Origin: an uncultured Spirochaetales bacterium
GTDB lineage: Bacteria > Spirochaetota > Spirochaetia > Sphaerochaetales > Sphaerochaetaceae
Direction: 5' to 3'
Assembly: GCA_934276485.1 (NCBI GenBank)
Contig: CAKQTE010000015.1
Coordinates: forward strand, 1 to 13,644
DNA: 13,644 nucleotides
Made by a program: the position numbers and the translations under genes. This document shows positions 6,869-13,630 of the stretch, in pieces. Below the pieces are notes generated by a model. It was not told the origin of the DNA. It ran no database searches and saw only the letters and a program-made list of their open reading frames with translations. Each line of letters opens with the position of its first letter. The first letter of the stretch is position 1.

Positions 6869-7909
6869 ATGAAAATAGGTGGAATGTTTGAACTTGAGAA
6901 GTGTGATGATAAGCAAACAATAGATGTTCCAAATACTATCTATTGTATGTCAGGACGATGTGCGCTTTATGCTTGTCTTGAGGATATTGGCTCTAGTGCG
7001 AATAAGAGTGCATACGTTCCAGCCTATACATGTGAGACTGTACTCGGCTCTTATATAAAGGCTGGGTACAGCTTGAAGTTCTACGATGTAGACCCAGATA
7101 ATCTAAAGCCTATTTTTAAAGAAGAGGATCTTGAAGGAGTAGGTGTACTGGGCCTATGTGGATACTTTGGGTTTATCAGATATGATGAGGAGTTTGTCAA
7201 ATTAGCTCATGACAGAGGTATTATAGTCCTCCATGATACAACTCACTCTCCATATTATGTTGATCCAAATGCTGATTATGGTGCTGGATCGTTAAGAAAG
7301 TGGATGGGCATTGCCTCCGGCGGTGTTGCTGTCAAAAAGTCTGGTCCATTCTCAATTAAGCTCAAAGCTGCCGAAGAAGAGCATATCAAAGGGCGCTATA
7401 AAGCAATGGAAGAGAGAGAAAAGGCTCTCAAGCTTGGTGATGATAGCTTCAACAAGAAGGCTAGTGACACTTTCTGGAAGACGGAACTAAGACTCAGGGA
7501 AATCTTTGATGCCTATTCTTCCGATGAAGAGTCAATCTATATTGCAAAGCACTTTGATTACCAAGCGATGAAGAACAAAAGACGTGAGCATTTCGATGTG
7601 ATAATTGAAAATCTAAAGGAACCCAAAGGCTTCAAGCCTGTATTTACAGAGCTTAGAGAGCATGATGTTCCATCTCATTTCCCGCTATATGCCGATGATA
7701 GGGATAAGCTTCAATCTTTCTTGAAAGAAAGAGGTATCTCATCAACTGTTTATTGGCCACTTCCTCCAATGCTTGATGATATCAATAAGTATGAAGGTGC
7801 AAAGTACATATATGATCATATTGCTTCCGTTCAGCTGGATCAGCGCTATGATAATGAAACTATGAAATATCTAGCAGATGTACTGAATGAATATTCAGAA
7901 CTGAATTGA
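6869..7909 (+). CDS. DegT/DnrJ-like PLP-dependent enzyme of unknown substrate
   Basis: 346-residue fold-type I PLP enzyme related to the DegT/DnrJ/EryC1/StrS aminotransferases. The signs are an opening MKIGGMFELE stretch, SGRCALYACL at 28-37 (phosphate-binding turn), PAYTCETV at 51-58, VLHDTTHS at 120-127 with the predicted PLP-ring aspartate D123, and GSLRKWMGIASGG at 140-152, where K144 is the likely Schiff-base lysine. The middle (about 165-245) is a charged helical stretch unlike the sugar aminotransferases I know. There is no sugar-nucleotide pathway around it. The AAGGAGAG ribosome site overlaps the peptidase stop, so the two genes are cotranscribed. It may act on amino acids or peptides released by the peptidase, but that is inference from position. 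Confidence 0.78.
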   Translation: MKIGGMFELEKCDDKQTIDVPNTIYCMSGRCALYACLEDIGSSANKSAYVPAYTCETVLGSYIKAGYSLKFYDVDPDNLKPIFKEEDLEGVGVLGLCGYFGFIRYDEEFVKLAHDRGIIVLHDTTHSPYYVDPNADYGAGSLRKWMGIASGGVAVKKSGPFSIKLKAAEEEHIKGRYKAMEEREKALKLGDDSFNKKASDTFWKTELRLREIFDAYSSDEESIYIAKHFDYQAMKNKRREHFDVIIENLKEPKGFKPVFTELREHDVPSHFPLYADDRDKLQSFLKERGISSTVYWPLPPMLDDINKYEGAKYIYDHIASVQLDQRYDNETMKYLADVLNEYSELN

Positions 7910-7961
7910 TCACAAGTGTTCAGGGGCCGTTGAAGGTTGGCTTTTCTGTCCTTGAAAAAGA
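7910..7961. other. Convergent spacer, no clear terminator
   Basis: 52 bp between the stops of two convergent genes. I looked for a shared terminator. The best plus-strand candidate is a weak, wobble-rich GGCC/GGCT pairing around 7924-7943 followed by TTTTCT. It is too poor to call. Confidence 0.5.
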
Positions 7962-9257
7962 CTATTGAGAAAGGATGTCTGGGTTAAGAAGAAAATCATA
8001 GATACTAATCGTGAAGATTCCGTACTCATCATAATAAGGTATTACAATGTCTTTGGTGATGATGATCTTCTTAAATGAATCATCGATTTTTCTGAATGGT
8101 CTGATTTCCAGATTGCGTTTTTCTTCATCTGGAAGGGAATAGGCTGATTGGATATAATAGCGTAGAGAGCCAAGATTGCATACAAAATTCACTTCAAGTT
8201 GTTTTCGTATAATCTTGCCACTCTCGTCTTTTTCATTGACTGTGACAAGTCCAACATCGACATTGTATCCACGCATGCGTAGTTCATTGTATATGACATT
8301 TTCCATCGCATGTGTTTGCTCAAATTGTCTGAAGTTAATGCGAGCATTTCTTAAACCAAGATCTGAGAAGTAGTATTTTTTTGGTGTCTCGATGTATGCT
8401 CTGCCTTTTATATCATATCTTTCTGCAGAATCGACCAAGAAAGAATCCTCAAAACAATCTATATATTTCTTTATTGTCTTTGCTGTGATATTTGATTTCT
8501 TGACCGACTTGAAAGTATTCTTCAACTTCTCAGGGTTTGTTAGAGAGCCTATAGCGGACGATAGAATGTTAAGAAGCTCTTCTAACTCTCCGACATTCTT
8601 GATCTTATTGCGTTTGAGAATGTCTGTGATATATATCTCTTGAAAAAGATTCTGAAGCATCATCGCTTTTTCTTCTCTGTTTTTATCGAGAACAACTAAT
8701 GGAATACCTCCATACAGCATGTATTCAGCAAGGCCTGAGTATTTGTCTCCATCATAAACAGTCATGAACTCTGCAAAGCTCAATGGATACATATGTATCT
8801 CATCTCCTCTACCTGAAAACTCTGTTATGATATCTTTCGACAAGAACTTGGCATTGCTACCTGTAACGAAAACGTCCATATTGTTTCTTCTTAAATATCC
8901 ATTTAGGACAGGCTCAAAGCAGTCCATTAACTGCACTTCATCCAAAAGTAGGTAGTAGAAGCCGTCTGAGGTGGTTATGGAGTTAATATATGAGATGAAT
9001 TTTTCAGGGTTTACGCCTCTTTTTTCTTTTGCAATTTGTACTAGGTCTTCGTCTATCAAAGCTAAATCATCTGCAGAATCGAATGCAAATCTAATGATGT
9101 GTTTTTCTTCTACACCTTCGACAAGTAGGTGTTTGTATAACAATGTATTCAATAGATAGGACTTGCCACATCTTCTAAGTCCTGTGATTATCTTGATCAT
9201 TCCATTGTTCTTATGAGCAATTAATTTGTTCAGATAATAGTCTCTTGCAATTTCCAT
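7962..9257 (-). CDS. AAA ATPase with C-terminal DUF4143 nuclease-like domain
   Basis: Member of the widespread AAA_14/DUF4143 ATPase group, whose cellular role is poorly defined. The start is ATG at 9257 (431 residues), with AGGAG eight bases upstream. A TTG at 9287 in the same frame has no such support. Walker A is GLRRCGKS (26-33), Walker B YYLLLDEVQ (101-109), sensor-1-like VTGSNAK (131-137), then FSGRGDEIHMYPLSFAEF (147-164), the family hallmark. The C-terminal domain resembles a restriction-endonuclease fold: E319 and E325 in ENVIYNELRMRG, then LEVNFVC (354-360). The family usually reads EVDFV here, so a presumed catalytic Asp is Asn. It is monocistronic, convergent with block 2 and divergent from the response regulator. 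These genes are often scattered and horizontally mobile. I see no toxin or partner gene. Confidence 0.88.
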   Translation of the reverse strand: MEIARDYYLNKLIAHKNNGMIKIITGLRRCGKSYLLNTLLYKHLLVEGVEEKHIIRFAFDSADDLALIDEDLVQIAKEKRGVNPEKFISYINSITTSDGFYYLLLDEVQLMDCFEPVLNGYLRRNNMDVFVTGSNAKFLSKDIITEFSGRGDEIHMYPLSFAEFMTVYDGDKYSGLAEYMLYGGIPLVVLDKNREEKAMMLQNLFQEIYITDILKRNKIKNVGELEELLNILSSAIGSLTNPEKLKNTFKSVKKSNITAKTIKKYIDCFEDSFLVDSAERYDIKGRAYIETPKKYYFSDLGLRNARINFRQFEQTHAMENVIYNELRMRGYNVDVGLVTVNEKDESGKIIRKQLEVNFVCNLGSLRYYIQSAYSLPDEEKRNLEIRPFRKIDDSFKKIIITKDIVIPYYDEYGIFTISIYDFLLNPDILSQ

Positions 9258-9265
9258 TAAAGCTA

Positions 9266-9270
9266 CTCCT
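9266..9270 (-). promoter_or_regulatory. Ribosome binding site fixing the ATPase start
   Basis: CTCCT on the plus strand reads AGGAG on the minus strand, eight bases before ATG 9257. It decides the start codon. Confidence 0.75.
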
Positions 9271-9286
9271 AGGGAAGATTTTTGCA

Positions 9287-9316
9287 ACTATATGCACTTT
9301 TCTATCTTGATATAAA
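9287..9316 (-). promoter_or_regulatory. Candidate promoter of the AAA/DUF4143 gene
   Basis: Reading the minus strand, TTTATA (9316-9311) is 18 bp from TATAGT (9292-9287). Each matches consensus in at least four positions. It would start transcripts near 9280, about 23 nt before the ATG. The -35 hexamer overlaps the inverted repeat at 9314-9338. Confidence 0.35.
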
Positions 9317-9338
9317 GTATCCTTAGATTCGATACTTT
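9314..9338. promoter_or_regulatory. Inverted repeat, possible operator
   Basis: AAAGTATC (9314-9321), a 9-nt spacer, then GATACTTT (9331-9338): perfect 8-bp arms, 17 bp centre to centre. It lies between the divergent ATPase and response-regulator genes, abutting the proposed ATPase promoter. Dyads of this size commonly bind dimeric repressors. With no U-tract on either strand it does not look like a terminator. Confidence 0.5.
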
Positions 9339-9348
9339 CGACTTAATT

Positions 9349-9370
9349 TTTGAAGTACATTTGAACTAGA
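9349..9370 (+). promoter_or_regulatory. Direct repeat with 11-bp period, likely response-regulator box
   Basis: TTTGAAGTACA (9349-9359) and TTTGAACTAGA (9360-9370) agree at 9 of 11 positions and are exactly contiguous. OmpR/PhoB-family regulators bind tandem half-sites of 10-11 bp, often over a poor -35 region. This is the arrangement upstream of the TATAAT at 9376. Autoregulation by the adjacent regulator is the natural inference. Confidence 0.5.
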
Positions 9371-9375
9371 CAAAT

Positions 9376-9381
9376 TATAAT
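9376..9381 (+). promoter_or_regulatory. -10 element of the two-component operon
   Basis: A perfect TATAAT lies 33 bp before the regulator's ATG. No good -35 stands 16-18 bp upstream; that space is filled by the 11-bp repeats, consistent with an activator-dependent promoter. The leader would be about 27 nt. Confidence 0.5.
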
Positions 9382-9414
9382 GAACTCAAATCAAGCAAGA
9401 TAAAGGAAAGAAGA

Positions 9415-10098
9415 ATGCGATTATTATTGGCAGAAGATGATCAGTCATTAAGAAGGGTATTGGTAAAGATATTGGAAAAGAATAACTATTGCATTGATGC
9501 TGTTGATAATGGAAAAGATGCTTTTGAATATCTTCTTGCTGGTTGTTATGATGCAGCTATCCTGGATGTGATGATGCCATACATGGATGGAATCACTGTT
9601 CTTAAAAGAGTAAGGGCGAACAGAAACAGCATTCCAGTTCTTCTGTTAACTGCCAAGTCTGAAATAGATGATAAGATTACAGGGCTTGATTCTGGAGCAA
9701 ATGACTATTTGACAAAGCCTTTTGATGTCAGGGAACTATTGGCAAGAATCAGAGTCTTGACTCGTAAGGCTGATGTTCAACAAACAAATGTCCTATGTTT
9801 TGGAAATGTAGAGTTAAACACGAAATCATTTGTTCTATCGACATATAAAGGGAACTACAAATTGTCAAATAAGGAATATCAGACAATGAATATGTTGATG
9901 AATAATCCTAATAAGGTCATATCAGCATCAGATTTTCTGGAACGGATTTGGCCTGAAGATAGCATTGCAGAAGAGAATACCATTTGGACATATATTTCGT
10001 ATTTGAGAAGAAAACTTGAATCCCTGGATGCAGATGTTACAATCCATACAAGAAGAGGCGCTGGATACATTTTGGAAGAAAAATATGGGAAAAACTAA
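9415..10098 (+). CDS. OmpR-family DNA-binding response regulator
   Basis: Transcription factor of a two-component system, 227 residues. The N-terminal receiver domain (1-118) has the acidic pocket E7-D8-D9, phospho-acceptor D51 in ILDVMMPYMDG, T79 in LLLTAKS and K101 in LTKPFD. The C-terminal winged helix (about 125-221) shows the OmpR signature: LSNKEYQTMNMLMNNP, then WTYISYLRRKLE and RRGAGYIL near the end. The start ATG has AAGGAAAG upstream. Its last 14 bases overlap the histidine kinase gene, so the pair is translationally linked. The sequence reads like Clostridia-type regulators, which could mean lateral acquisition. The 11-bp repeats at 9349-9370 are its most likely binding site. Confidence 0.92.
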   Translation: MRLLLAEDDQSLRRVLVKILEKNNYCIDAVDNGKDAFEYLLAGCYDAAILDVMMPYMDGITVLKRVRANRNSIPVLLLTAKSEIDDKITGLDSGANDYLTKPFDVRELLARIRVLTRKADVQQTNVLCFGNVELNTKSFVLSTYKGNYKLSNKEYQTMNMLMNNPNKVISASDFLERIWPEDSIAEENTIWTYISYLRRKLESLDADVTIHTRRGAGYILEEKYGKN

Positions 10099-11251
10099 GA
10101 AAACACTACAAATTAGATTTGTTTTGATTGCTGTTTTGGCGCTATTTATAATGCAAACCTTGATTATAGGTTTTTCTACATTGCAATCGTACATGCATAT
10201 CTGTGAAAAGAGCGATCGATTGATAATGCAAATAAATAACAATCCTAATGCAGAAGATGCAAAGGAACTAAGGTTTTTCCAAGCGTGTTATGATGTTGGA
10301 AGTGGAAAACTTGCATTGACCCTAGATAATTCCTTAATTGAAGAGCGACATGCTGCAATGATAGCAAAAGATGTTTTAAATCTCAAAAAAGACAAAGGCT
10401 TTATTGAGCGATATCGCTTTCTTGTTGCTAAGGATAAAGATGAAATCACAATCACTTTCTTATCAAGAGCAATGGTGCTAGATACGATGAAGGCAAATAC
10501 AATGTCAATGGTATCAATATCATTTATCTCGTTGATCGTCATGACTATCTTATTGATTGCAATATCTTCAATAGTTACATCTCCAATTGTCAAAAGCCAT
10601 GAGAAGCAAAAACAATTCATTACATCAGCTAGCCATGAGTTAAAGACTCCTCTAACAGTAATCAGTGCAGATGCACAGCTCTTAGAGAGTGAGATAGGGG
10701 AAAATGAATGGCTTGTTGATATCATAAAGCAAACTGAAAAGATGAGCAAAATGACAAAACAACTTGTATATTTGGCAAAACTAGAAGAGACAGATACGAA
10801 GCTTGAAAAGATATCGTTTCCAATTTCAGATGTTGCATATGATATAGCTTATTCCTATCAGTCTGTTGCAAATAGCAATGGAAAAAAATATGAAATTGAT
10901 ATAGAGCGAAATCTTACATATTTTGGAGATGAGAAAGCTATTAGAATGCTGATGTCTATCTTGTTGGATAATGCATTCAAGTATTCCAATAAAAATGCTG
11001 CAATACGATTCTCGTTGCATAGAATATCAACAAGTATTTCACTTGTTGTAGAAAATGAAGTTGAAGGCATATCTGAAGAAGCCATTGATAAGTTTACAGA
11101 TAGATTCTATCGAGCATCTGGAAATCAAAACATAGAAGGTTTTGGCATAGGGTTATCGATAGCACAAAAAATCGCTGAAGCGCATAAAGGGAAGATCAAG
11201 ATTAGTCTTGAAGATAAATCAATAATCAAAATCAGCATTGATTTGAAATAA
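10085..11251 (+). CDS. Membrane sensor histidine kinase
   Basis: Partner kinase of the preceding regulator, 388 residues. The start ATG 10085 lies inside the regulator gene, with GGAAG at 10074-10078. Two membrane helices (about 12-34 and 142-163) frame an extracytoplasmic sensor loop of roughly 105 residues with no recognised fold. Dimerisation/phosphotransfer domain: SHELKTPL (183-190) with phospho-acceptor H184. ATP-binding domain: N-box LLDNAFKYS with N296, F-box FTDRFYRA (337-344), G2 box GFGIGLSIA (352-360). The G1 box, usually DxGxG, reads ENEVEG (323-328), a departure seen in some Gram-positive kinases. No HAMP domain is evident; helix 2 runs almost directly into the H-box region. The signal sensed is unknown; cotranscribed surface proteins suggest an envelope or extracellular cue. 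Confidence 0.9.
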   Translation: MGKTKKTLQIRFVLIAVLALFIMQTLIIGFSTLQSYMHICEKSDRLIMQINNNPNAEDAKELRFFQACYDVGSGKLALTLDNSLIEERHAAMIAKDVLNLKKDKGFIERYRFLVAKDKDEITITFLSRAMVLDTMKANTMSMVSISFISLIVMTILLIAISSIVTSPIVKSHEKQKQFITSASHELKTPLTVISADAQLLESEIGENEWLVDIIKQTEKMSKMTKQLVYLAKLEETDTKLEKISFPISDVAYDIAYSYQSVANSNGKKYEIDIERNLTYFGDEKAIRMLMSILLDNAFKYSNKNAAIRFSLHRISTSISLVVENEVEGISEEAIDKFTDRFYRASGNQNIEGFGIGLSIAQKIAEAHKGKIKISLEDKSIIKISIDLK

Positions 11252-11272
11252 AATAATATAAGGACAGAAATT

Positions 11273-12049
11273 ATGTTAAAAAAAGCGTTTAAGCTTGGTA
11301 TCCAAATACTAATGATACCAATACTGATTCTGACATTGCATAGCTGTAATTCGACAAGCAAAAGCATAGACAGAAGTGCAAGTCTTGATTTACGAACAAT
11401 TGAAACAGGGCATTTTTCAACAATTGATGGTGAAGGGTTCGGTTTCTTGCTCCATGTGCCAGAAGATACTTCAAAAGAGCTTCCTCTTATTGTATATCTA
11501 CATGGATTTAGCGCTAAAGGAGATGATTTGAATCTATTGACAAGTGTGGATGATTTTCCGCGTTATCTAGCAGAGGGATACTTTGGTGATGTCAATGCAT
11601 TCATTCTTATTCCTCAGCTACCTGCAGACTGTCATAGTTGGAATGAAGTCAATGATGAGCTATATCAATTGATCCAAACGATCATGAATGTTTATAGCAT
11701 TGACAAGGATAATGTTTCGCTATCTGGTTTTAGCATGGGAGGAACTGCGACTTGGGGCTTTGCTTCAATCTATCCAGATCTATTTTCAAGGATTGCGCCG
11801 CTATCTGGTAGTGCTAAAAGTATCCTGCAATCTGCTTCGACTCTGAAGGATGTTTCTGTGTGGGCTTTTGTTGGAAGTGCAGATAAAGCAATTTCTCCTG
11901 ATTCATCAATTGATATGGTAGAGAGCCTCAAGAAGTGCGGAGGCAATGCAATGCTTACTGTTTTTGATCAAGCAGAACATGAAGAGGTACCACCTCTTGT
12001 TTGGACAGATGAAGATATAAGCCTCTTTGATTGGCTTATTAATAAATGA
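11273..12049 (+). CDS. Predicted alpha/beta-hydrolase lipoprotein (esterase/peptidase-like)
   Basis: 258-residue lipoprotein with an alpha/beta-hydrolase domain of the dienelactone-hydrolase/PHB-depolymerase-like type. A lysine-rich start and hydrophobic core end in LTLHSC, giving lipidated Cys25. The oxyanion-hole HG lies at 77-78 in IVYLHGFS. The nucleophile elbow GFSMGG (152-157) gives S154. The acid is probably D204 in FVGSADKAISP and the base H236 in QAEHEEVP. The triad order and spacing fit. Close families include acetyl-xylan/feruloyl esterases and small peptidases, so ester cleavage on glycans is possible but unproven. The ATG follows AAGGAC, and the gene starts 21 bp after the kinase stop. 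It is therefore likely in the regulator's operon. Confidence 0.85.
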   Translation: MLKKAFKLGIQILMIPILILTLHSCNSTSKSIDRSASLDLRTIETGHFSTIDGEGFGFLLHVPEDTSKELPLIVYLHGFSAKGDDLNLLTSVDDFPRYLAEGYFGDVNAFILIPQLPADCHSWNEVNDELYQLIQTIMNVYSIDKDNVSLSGFSMGGTATWGFASIYPDLFSRIAPLSGSAKSILQSASTLKDVSVWAFVGSADKAISPDSSIDMVESLKKCGGNAMLTVFDQAEHEEVPPLVWTDEDISLFDWLINK

Positions 12050-12063
12050 TGAGGATCCGCAAT

Positions 12064-13356
12064 ATGAAAACAATCAAAAGAATAACCTTTATTTCTGTAT
12101 TTCTAATGATTTCGATTTGTTCATTATTATCTGCAGAGAAAAATCTTGGAATGAACATGTATGCAAATAGTGATTTCATTGAGAAGGAACAGCCTGAGTT
12201 GAACGATGAGACAAAGAGAGCTATTTCGACTTATCAAGAAAGTGGTTCCATGGAAGATTATCTTAAGTTAAGAGATCTTGTAATAGACAATTACAATTCT
12301 GTTCTTGATAGAAAGGAAGATAAGCTAGCTTCTCTAAAGACAGAGACTGCTGGTAAGCCAGGAGGAGACGATATAGTTGCTGAAATGGAAGAAATCGTAC
12401 AGGAGATGTATATAACATATTGGAATCGTATCAACAGTAGCATGCTGCGATTTACAGATGATAGATTGCTAAAGTGGCGAATACAATCTGCATATAAATA
12501 TGATTACATTCCTGTAATGGGCGCAGGTGAATCAATATATGTAAAGAGGACACAAGTGACAAATGCTGAGTACAAGGCATTTATTGAAGATACAAACTAT
12601 CCAGCTCCTTCAAACTGGAGCAATGGAACATACCCTGCTGGAGAGGATAATCTACCTGTAAACTTTGTCTCGTACTATGATGCGCTTGCATATTGCGAGT
12701 GGCTTGATAGGAACGATAAAGATAACACATATAGATTACCTAACGAAAGTGAATGGGAACTTGCTGCAGGACATATGCCAAAGGATGCGGATTTCAATTG
12801 TGGTGTTAATGATGGCAGAACGCCTGTCAATATGTATTCTAATGTTACTAGAGGAGCCCATGGAGCTGTCGATTTCTGGGGCAATGTATGGGAATGGACA
12901 TCCACTGTCAGAGAAGATTCTACTTTTGGAGTAAAGGGAGGTGCTTGGGACAGTGCTAGAACAGATTGCAGAACAGAATATAGATTGGAAGGAAGAGAGC
13001 CGTCGCTAGGGTATGAGGATGTTGGATTTAGAGTGATACAGGTAAAAGATGGGAAGGAGCCTGAGCAAAAAGTTGAACTAGCAACACTTCCATCTCCTAA
13101 TCTTTATGCACTTAGTATTGGTAATAGCATCATTCTATCTTGGACAAGAGTTGATGAAGCAGTTGAATATCAAATCTTTTCTTATGACAAAGAAACAAAG
13201 CTTGTTAAGATGTTAGATAGAACGAATGAGACATTCTATGTCTTTGATGATCTCGAAAAGAACACTTCTTATAGCTTTATAGTTCAACCTATATCATATG
13301 TGGAAATTGCAGATAACGTCTCAGAAGCCAATGCAATAACCGTACTATGCAGATAG
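12064..13356 (+). CDS. Exported FGE-sulfatase/C-type-lectin domain protein with fibronectin III-like tail
   Basis: 430 residues from ATG 12064, preceded by GAGGA at 12051-12055. An ATG at 12046 overlapping the hydrolase stop is the alternative start. The signal peptide (about 1-24) ends LLSA-EK, so the mature protein is exported without a lipobox. Residues 40-145 are charged and helical. About 148-327 is a sulfatase-modifying-factor (FGE) fold: KRTQVTNAEYKAFI, LPVNFVSYYDALAYCEWL, YRLPNESEWELAA, DFWGNVWEWT, VKGGAWDSARTDCR and the closing VGFRVIQV. The paired catalytic cysteines of true formylglycine-generating enzymes are not evident (only C302 in that segment). Ligand binding, as in lectin-like relatives, is therefore likelier than FGE catalysis. 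A fibronectin III-like beta domain follows at about 340-429. It is last in the operon. Confidence 0.85.
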   Translation: MKTIKRITFISVFLMISICSLLSAEKNLGMNMYANSDFIEKEQPELNDETKRAISTYQESGSMEDYLKLRDLVIDNYNSVLDRKEDKLASLKTETAGKPGGDDIVAEMEEIVQEMYITYWNRINSSMLRFTDDRLLKWRIQSAYKYDYIPVMGAGESIYVKRTQVTNAEYKAFIEDTNYPAPSNWSNGTYPAGEDNLPVNFVSYYDALAYCEWLDRNDKDNTYRLPNESEWELAAGHMPKDADFNCGVNDGRTPVNMYSNVTRGAHGAVDFWGNVWEWTSTVREDSTFGVKGGAWDSARTDCRTEYRLEGREPSLGYEDVGFRVIQVKDGKEPEQKVELATLPSPNLYALSIGNSIILSWTRVDEAVEYQIFSYDKETKLVKMLDRTNETFYVFDDLEKNTSYSFIVQPISYVEIADNVSEANAITVLCR

Positions 13357-13359
13357 TTT

Positions 13360-13396
13360 ATGCGGTAGCAAAATGATGCTACCGCATTATTATACT
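13360..13396 (+). terminator. Terminator of the two-component/surface-protein operon
   Basis: ATGCGGTAGCA (13360-13370), loop AAATGA, TGCTACCGCAT (13377-13387): a perfect 11-bp stem three bases after the last stop codon. The tail TATTATACTTT is moderately T-rich. The reverse strand lacks a T-rich tail, so it works for plus-strand transcripts. Confidence 0.72.
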
Positions 13397-13414
13397 TTCT
13401 GAGTCATCTAATTC

Positions 13415-13444
13415 TTGATAGGTCAATATGTTGTTCGTTATACA
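13415..13444 (+). promoter_or_regulatory. Possible intergenic promoter
   Basis: TTGATA (13415-13420, five of six to consensus), 18 bp, TATACA (13439-13444, four of six). It would start a transcript near 13451 that meets the hairpin at 13570-13601 about 150 nt later. Confidence 0.3.
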
Positions 13445-13569
13445 TTCTTTCTGTGTATCAATATCGCCATGCATCTATCTTCAAAATCTTTTATATGTCG
13501 TTTTCAATAAAAGCTGACCCAGGATAAACGCATGAAGTAATTCAACCATATGTTTTGAGCTGTTTATAT

Positions 13570-13610
13570 GAGGAATTTCGGTTTTTTAGCTGAAGTTCCT
13601 CTTGTCTTTT
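13570..13610 (+). terminator. Terminator-like hairpin near the right edge
   Basis: GAGGAATTTCGG (13570-13581) pairs over 12 bp, with two G-T wobbles, to CTGAAGTTCCTC (13590-13601). The loop is TTTTTTAG and the tail TTGTCTTTT. No gene ends before it on the plus strand, so it may terminate a small RNA or act in a leader. The T-tract overlaps the next -35 element. Confidence 0.5.
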
Positions 13611-13630
13611 GATTGGATGTAGTGTATAAT
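13602..13630 (+). promoter_or_regulatory. Strong outward promoter at the window end
   Basis: TTGTCT (13602-13607), exactly 17 bp, then a perfect TATAAT (13625-13630). Transcription would start near 13637 and drive a gene beyond the right edge. Confidence 0.6.

Noticed and set aside
7910..7961. Bidirectional terminator in the convergent spacer
   Set aside because: Only wobble-rich or 5-bp pairings could be found.
9258..9287. TTG start ten codons upstream for the ATPase
   Set aside because: ATG 9257 has AGGAG at the right distance and matches the usual family N-terminus.
10016..10084. TTG start for the kinase deep inside the regulator gene
   Set aside because: The extension is a shadow of the regulator's coding sequence; ATG 10085 begins a normal Lys-rich N-terminus before helix 1.
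12508..13044. Variable target protein of a diversity-generating retroelement
   Set aside because: FGE-type C-type lectin folds serve as such targets in Treponema, and the WGNVWEW/GGAW/GFRV segment looks similar. However, the domain is not at the C-terminus and there is no reverse transcriptase or template repeat in the window.
13379..13474. Minus-strand frame of 31 codons starting MHGDIDTQKEC
   Set aside because: No good ribosome site and no recognisable family. Its end runs through the operon terminator hairpin.
13481..13549. Minus-strand frame of 22 codons starting MVELLHAFILG
   Set aside because: Protein-like at a glance and possibly a gene remnant, but very short and without a ribosome site or a match I can name.
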